Made by a program: the position numbers and the translations under genes
Assembly: GCF_001294535.1 (NCBI RefSeq)
Contig: NZ_LGIC01000031.1
Coordinates: 1 to 64,000, forward strand
Length of the DNA: 64,000 nucleotides
Direction of reading: 5' to 3'
Source: Cypionkella psychrotolerans
GTDB lineage: Bacteria > Pseudomonadota > Alphaproteobacteria > Rhodobacterales > Rhodobacteraceae
In this document: positions 61,823-64,000 of the stretch, piece after piece
Layout of the letters: each line of letters opens with the position of its first letter
Numbering within the stretch: position 1 is the stretch's first letter
Notes under the pieces: model-generated
Seen by the model: only the letters and a program-made list of their open reading frames with translations
The model's database searches: none
Told to the model about the DNA's origin: nothing

Positions 61823-62017
61823 TTAAGAGCGTCCGGCATCCTGTCGGCCCAAACCGAGCGCCGCAAATGCCATAATCGCCAGCATTCCCCCTAAAGGATA
61901 GGACAGCAACGCGTGCGCCAATCCACTGTCATGCACAAGCGCGACCGCCAAAGCAGCCGCCCCACCCGAAATCGCGCTGAACAGCACGCCGACAATCATC
62001 ATCCGCCACGCTTTCAT
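61823..62017 (-). CDS. Small two-helix membrane protein
   Basis: 64 residues: MKAWRMMIVGVLFSAISGGAAALAVALVHD and AHALLSYPLGGMLAIMAFAALGLG give two membrane helices. CAGGAA lies seven bases ahead of the ATG, so translation is plausible. No name is recognised. It sits alone in the polysaccharide locus between the ExoY-type gene and rfbA. Confidence 0.55.
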   Translation of the reverse strand: MKAWRMMIVGVLFSAISGGAAALAVALVHDSGLAHALLSYPLGGMLAIMAFAALGLGRQDAGRS

Positions 62018-62130
62018 CAGACTATTCCTGAGAGGTTCTGTTTTACAGGATTCCGAAACAATGCTAGCGCAAAATGCAAAAAGCTCGGTGGAACGCTACA
62101 ATTTTCAACCCTGACGCGATGATTGACCGC

Positions 62131-63003
62131 TTACTCTGAAACAATCCCCAGTAAATATCGGCCATAATCGTTCTTTTTGAAAATATCCGCCCGCGCCAGC
62201 AGGGCGGCTTTATCAATCCAGCCCGCGCGATAGGCGATCTCATCCGGACAGCCCACCTGCAAGCCCTGCCGCGCCTCAAGCGTGCGCACAAAATTCCCCG
62301 CGTCCAGCAAGCTGCCATGCGTACCAGTATCCAGCCAAGCAAAGCCGCGGCCCATTTTCTCGACGGTCAGGCTGCCCTCGGCGCGGTAGATCTCCAGCAG
62401 ATCGGCAATCTCCAACTCACCGCGCGGCGAGGGCTGCACCTGTGCCGCCAGTTCCGGCGCGCGACCATCCAGATAATACAGCCCCGTCACCGCATAGTTC
62501 GATGGCGGCACCTCGGGTTTCTCAATGATCGCCTGCACATTGCCCGCCGCGTCAAACTGCACTACGCCATAGCGCTCGGGGTCGGCCACCCGGTAGCCAA
62601 ACACCGTGCCGCCCACCGCTTTCGCCGCAGCCGAGGCCAAAATCTCGGGCAAGCCATGGCCGAAGAAGATATTGTCGCCCAACACCAGCACGCTTGGCGC
62701 GCCGTCCAGAAAATCCTTGGCCAACAGATACGCCTGCGCCAAGCCGTCAGGGCTGGGTTGCACGATATAAGTTAAGGAAAGCCCCCACTGGCTGCCATCG
62801 CCCAGCAACCGGATGAACTGATCCTGATCGTCCGGCGTGGTGATGATGGCGATCTCACGCACCCCGCCCAGCATCAGCACAGACAAAGGATAATAGATCA
62901 TCGGCTTGTCATAGATCGGCAGAAGCTGCTTCGACACCCCCATGGTAATCGGCCAGAGCCGCGTGCCAGAGCCGCCCGCCAGAATAATCCCCTTGCGCGT
63001 CAT
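62131..63003 (-). CDS. rfbA: Glucose-1-phosphate thymidylyltransferase
   Basis: 290 residues. Makes dTDP-glucose, the first step of dTDP-L-rhamnose synthesis. It has GIILAGGSGTRLWPIT, KQLLPIYDKPMIYYPLSVLM, VLVLGDNIFFGHG, EKPEVPPSNYAVTGLYYLD and AWLDTGTHGSLLDA. The ATG at 63003 follows GGAG eight bases upstream, inside the end of rfbD, and overlaps the rfbD stop by 4 bases (ATGA). The order in this operon, rfbB-rfbD-rfbA, indicates rhamnose in the polysaccharide, or in the product of the adjacent rhamnosyltransferase-like gene. Confidence 0.97.
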   Translation of the reverse strand: MTRKGIILAGGSGTRLWPITMGVSKQLLPIYDKPMIYYPLSVLMLGGVREIAIITTPDDQDQFIRLLGDGSQWGLSLTYIVQPSPDGLAQAYLLAKDFLDGAPSVLVLGDNIFFGHGLPEILASAAAKAVGGTVFGYRVADPERYGVVQFDAAGNVQAIIEKPEVPPSNYAVTGLYYLDGRAPELAAQVQPSPRGELEIADLLEIYRAEGSLTVEKMGRGFAWLDTGTHGSLLDAGNFVRTLEARQGLQVGCPDEIAYRAGWIDKAALLARADIFKKNDYGRYLLGIVSE

Positions 63004-63851
63004 ACCGCCAACTCCTGCAAAATCTTGTCCAAACCATTGCGCCACTCCGGCCACGCAATCCCATACGCCGCCAATCCGCTGCAATCCAACCGTGAATTCA
63101 ACGGCCGCTTCGCGGGCGTCGGATAAGCGCTCGACGGGATGTCATGCACCGCACAAGCCAAGCCCGCCCGCGCCATGATCGCGCGCGCAAAATCGGCCCA
63201 AGAGCAGTCCGGCGCGCCCGCAAAATGCTGCACGCCGCCCGGCTTGCCCGCACGCAAGCCCGCCGCCATCACATACAAAGCATCGGCAATATCTGCCGCA
63301 GGTGTCGGCCCGCCAATCTGATCCGCCACCACGTTCAGACTGTCCCGCTCCGCCCCCAACCGCAGCATAGTCTTAACGAAATTGCTGCCATGCGCCGAGA
63401 CAACCCAAGAGGTCCGCAGGATCAGATGCACGCCGCCCGCCGCCTGCACGGCTTGTTCACCCGCCAGCTTCGTACGCCCATAGGCCCCCAAAGGTGCCAC
63501 CGGATGATCCACCCCAAACGGCTGATCCCCCGTGCCGTCAAAGACATAATCGGTCGAGATATGCAAAAACGGCAGTCCTCGCACCGCACAGGCCCGCGCC
63601 ATGGCTCCCGGCGCATCGCCGTTCACCACCCGCGCCGCTGCTTCCTCGGTCTCTGCCTTGTCCACCGCCGTCCAGGCCGCCGCATTGATCACCACATCGG
63701 CATCGCAGGCCGCAATCGCCGCCGCACATGCCGCCGGATCCGCCAAATCCGCTTGCCCGCGCCCGATAAACTCCGCCGAGACGCTCAAAGGCATCCGCCG
63801 CGCCAATTCCCGCGCCACCTGCCCAGTCTGGCCAAAAACCAAAACCCTCAC
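63000..63851 (-). CDS. rfbD: dTDP-4-dehydrorhamnose reductase
   Basis: 283 residues. Final step of dTDP-L-rhamnose synthesis. SDR fold: VRVLVFGQTGQVARELARRM at the start, DADVVINAAAWTAVDKAE, ISTDYVFDGTG, GAYGRTKLAGE with Tyr/Lys, and HLILRTSWVV. The frame reaches a GTG at 63863, but the GTG at 63851, with GGGGG five bases ahead, gives the family N-terminus. A double palindrome lies between it and rfbB. Confidence 0.95.
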   Translation of the reverse strand: MRVLVFGQTGQVARELARRMPLSVSAEFIGRGQADLADPAACAAAIAACDADVVINAAAWTAVDKAETEEAAARVVNGDAPGAMARACAVRGLPFLHISTDYVFDGTGDQPFGVDHPVAPLGAYGRTKLAGEQAVQAAGGVHLILRTSWVVSAHGSNFVKTMLRLGAERDSLNVVADQIGGPTPAADIADALYVMAAGLRAGKPGGVQHFAGAPDCSWADFARAIMARAGLACAVHDIPSSAYPTPAKRPLNSRLDCSGLAAYGIAWPEWRNGLDKILQELAV

Positions 63852-63862
63852 AGCCACCCCCA

Positions 63863-63905
63863 CGATTTTCGCGCGAAAATCGCCCCGGAATTCGCGCGAA
63901 TTCCG
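63863..63905. repeat. Double 20-bp palindrome element, copy 2
   Basis: CGATTTTCGCGCGAAAATCG (63863-63882) then CGGAATTCGCGCGAATTCCG (63886-63905), the same two palindromes as at 19192-19235 but in opposite order, with a 3-base spacer. It lies between rfbB and rfbD inside a co-directional operon. Confidence 0.9.
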
Positions 63906-63906
63906 A

Positions 63907-64000
63907 TCACGCTTTCACCCCCAGCCGCACGCCCACACCCGCGCGCGCCTGCAATGGCTTCCACCATGCCTCATTGTCCAGATACCACTGCACGGTTTTC
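63907..64000 (-). CDS. rfbB: dTDP-glucose 4,6-dehydratase, C-terminal fragment
   Basis: Only the last 30 codons are in the window. Reading leftwards they give TVQWYLDNEAWWKPLQ and a tail ending VRLGVKA before the TGA at 63907-63909. The W-Y-L-D-N-E-x-W-W segment is characteristic of RfbB, the dehydratase that makes dTDP-4-keto-6-deoxyglucose. It precedes rfbD and rfbA in the operon. Confidence 0.9.
   Translation of the reverse strand, partial: KTVQWYLDNEAWWKPLQARAGVGVRLGVKA

Noticed and set aside
61709-61894. 61-codon plus-strand frame in the AT-rich polysaccharide gap
   Set aside because: No ribosome-binding site or conserved feature; it overlaps the better supported small membrane gene on the other strand.
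1-64000. CRISPR arrays, tRNA or rRNA genes, insertion sequences and prophage genes
   Set aside because: No repeat-spacer pattern, cloverleaf, rRNA stretch or transposase/integrase motif was seen by reading; an Infernal/tRNAscan run would be needed to settle it.

Overview
The window comes from a high-GC alphaproteobacterium, most likely a member of the Rhodobacteraceae. The evidence is an RpoH2-type heat-shock sigma factor, an fdsGBACD formate dehydrogenase operon behind a LysR gene, a TIGR02302/DUF4175 protein after lysA, the moeB-dut-coaBC order, and a family of hairpin-bearing intergenic repeats. The genus cannot be fixed from the sequence alone. No rRNA, tRNA, CRISPR array, transposase or integrase was found.

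Bases 1-32,100 are mostly housekeeping: moeB (cut by the window edge), dut and coaBC; rpoH2; a GST-like gene and comM; gshB, yraN and rsmI diverging from lppC and glnD; a stress block (YciF-like, YidB-like, GlsB/YeaQ-like and Dps-like genes); murJ against a rhomboid-like gene that has lost its catalytic residues; trpS; tlpA back to back with argH; two tiny lipoproteins (the second LptM-like) before lysA; a DUF4175 protein; a cold-shock gene; azoR; an old yellow enzyme; uvrC; and a small SDR / Cys4 membrane protein / S49 peptidase operon.

Bases 32,200-39,100 are the molybdenum, NAD-linked formate dehydrogenase operon: a LysR regulator, then fdsG, fdsB, fdsA, fdhD (fdsC) and fdsD, tightly overlapping, with LysR-type dyads in front of fdsG. 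A peptidoglycan-binding/papain-like protease gene follows.

Bases 39,993-64,000 are the accessory part, a cell-surface polysaccharide locus. It has a Wzz-like protein and BY-kinase, an ExoY-type initiating sugar transferase, WecG/TagA-type and GT2 glycosyltransferases, an O-antigen ligase/polymerase, an acyltransferase and dTDP-rhamnose genes rfbB-rfbD-rfbA. Next to these lies a compact four-gene operon on the minus strand: a type I PKS (KS-AT-KR-DH-ACP-TE), a GT2 glycosyltransferase, an NRPS-like protein (formyltransferase, degenerate condensation-like linker, adenylation domain interrupted by a luciferase-like monooxygenase, carrier) and a phosphopantetheinyl transferase. The adenylation pocket residues read D-I-L-Q-M-G-M-I-W-K, close to the glycine code. 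The simplest model is a formyl-glycyl starter, possibly oxidised, handed to the PKS, extended, reduced, dehydrated and released by the thioesterase. The embedded glycosyltransferase and the neighbouring polysaccharide genes suggest a glycosylated or surface-linked product. This is the best candidate for an undescribed system here.

Two dispersed repeat families run through the window. One is a hairpin element of five copies, whose stem shows compensatory changes between copies. The other is a pair of 20-bp perfect palindromes that occurs twice, in opposite order.
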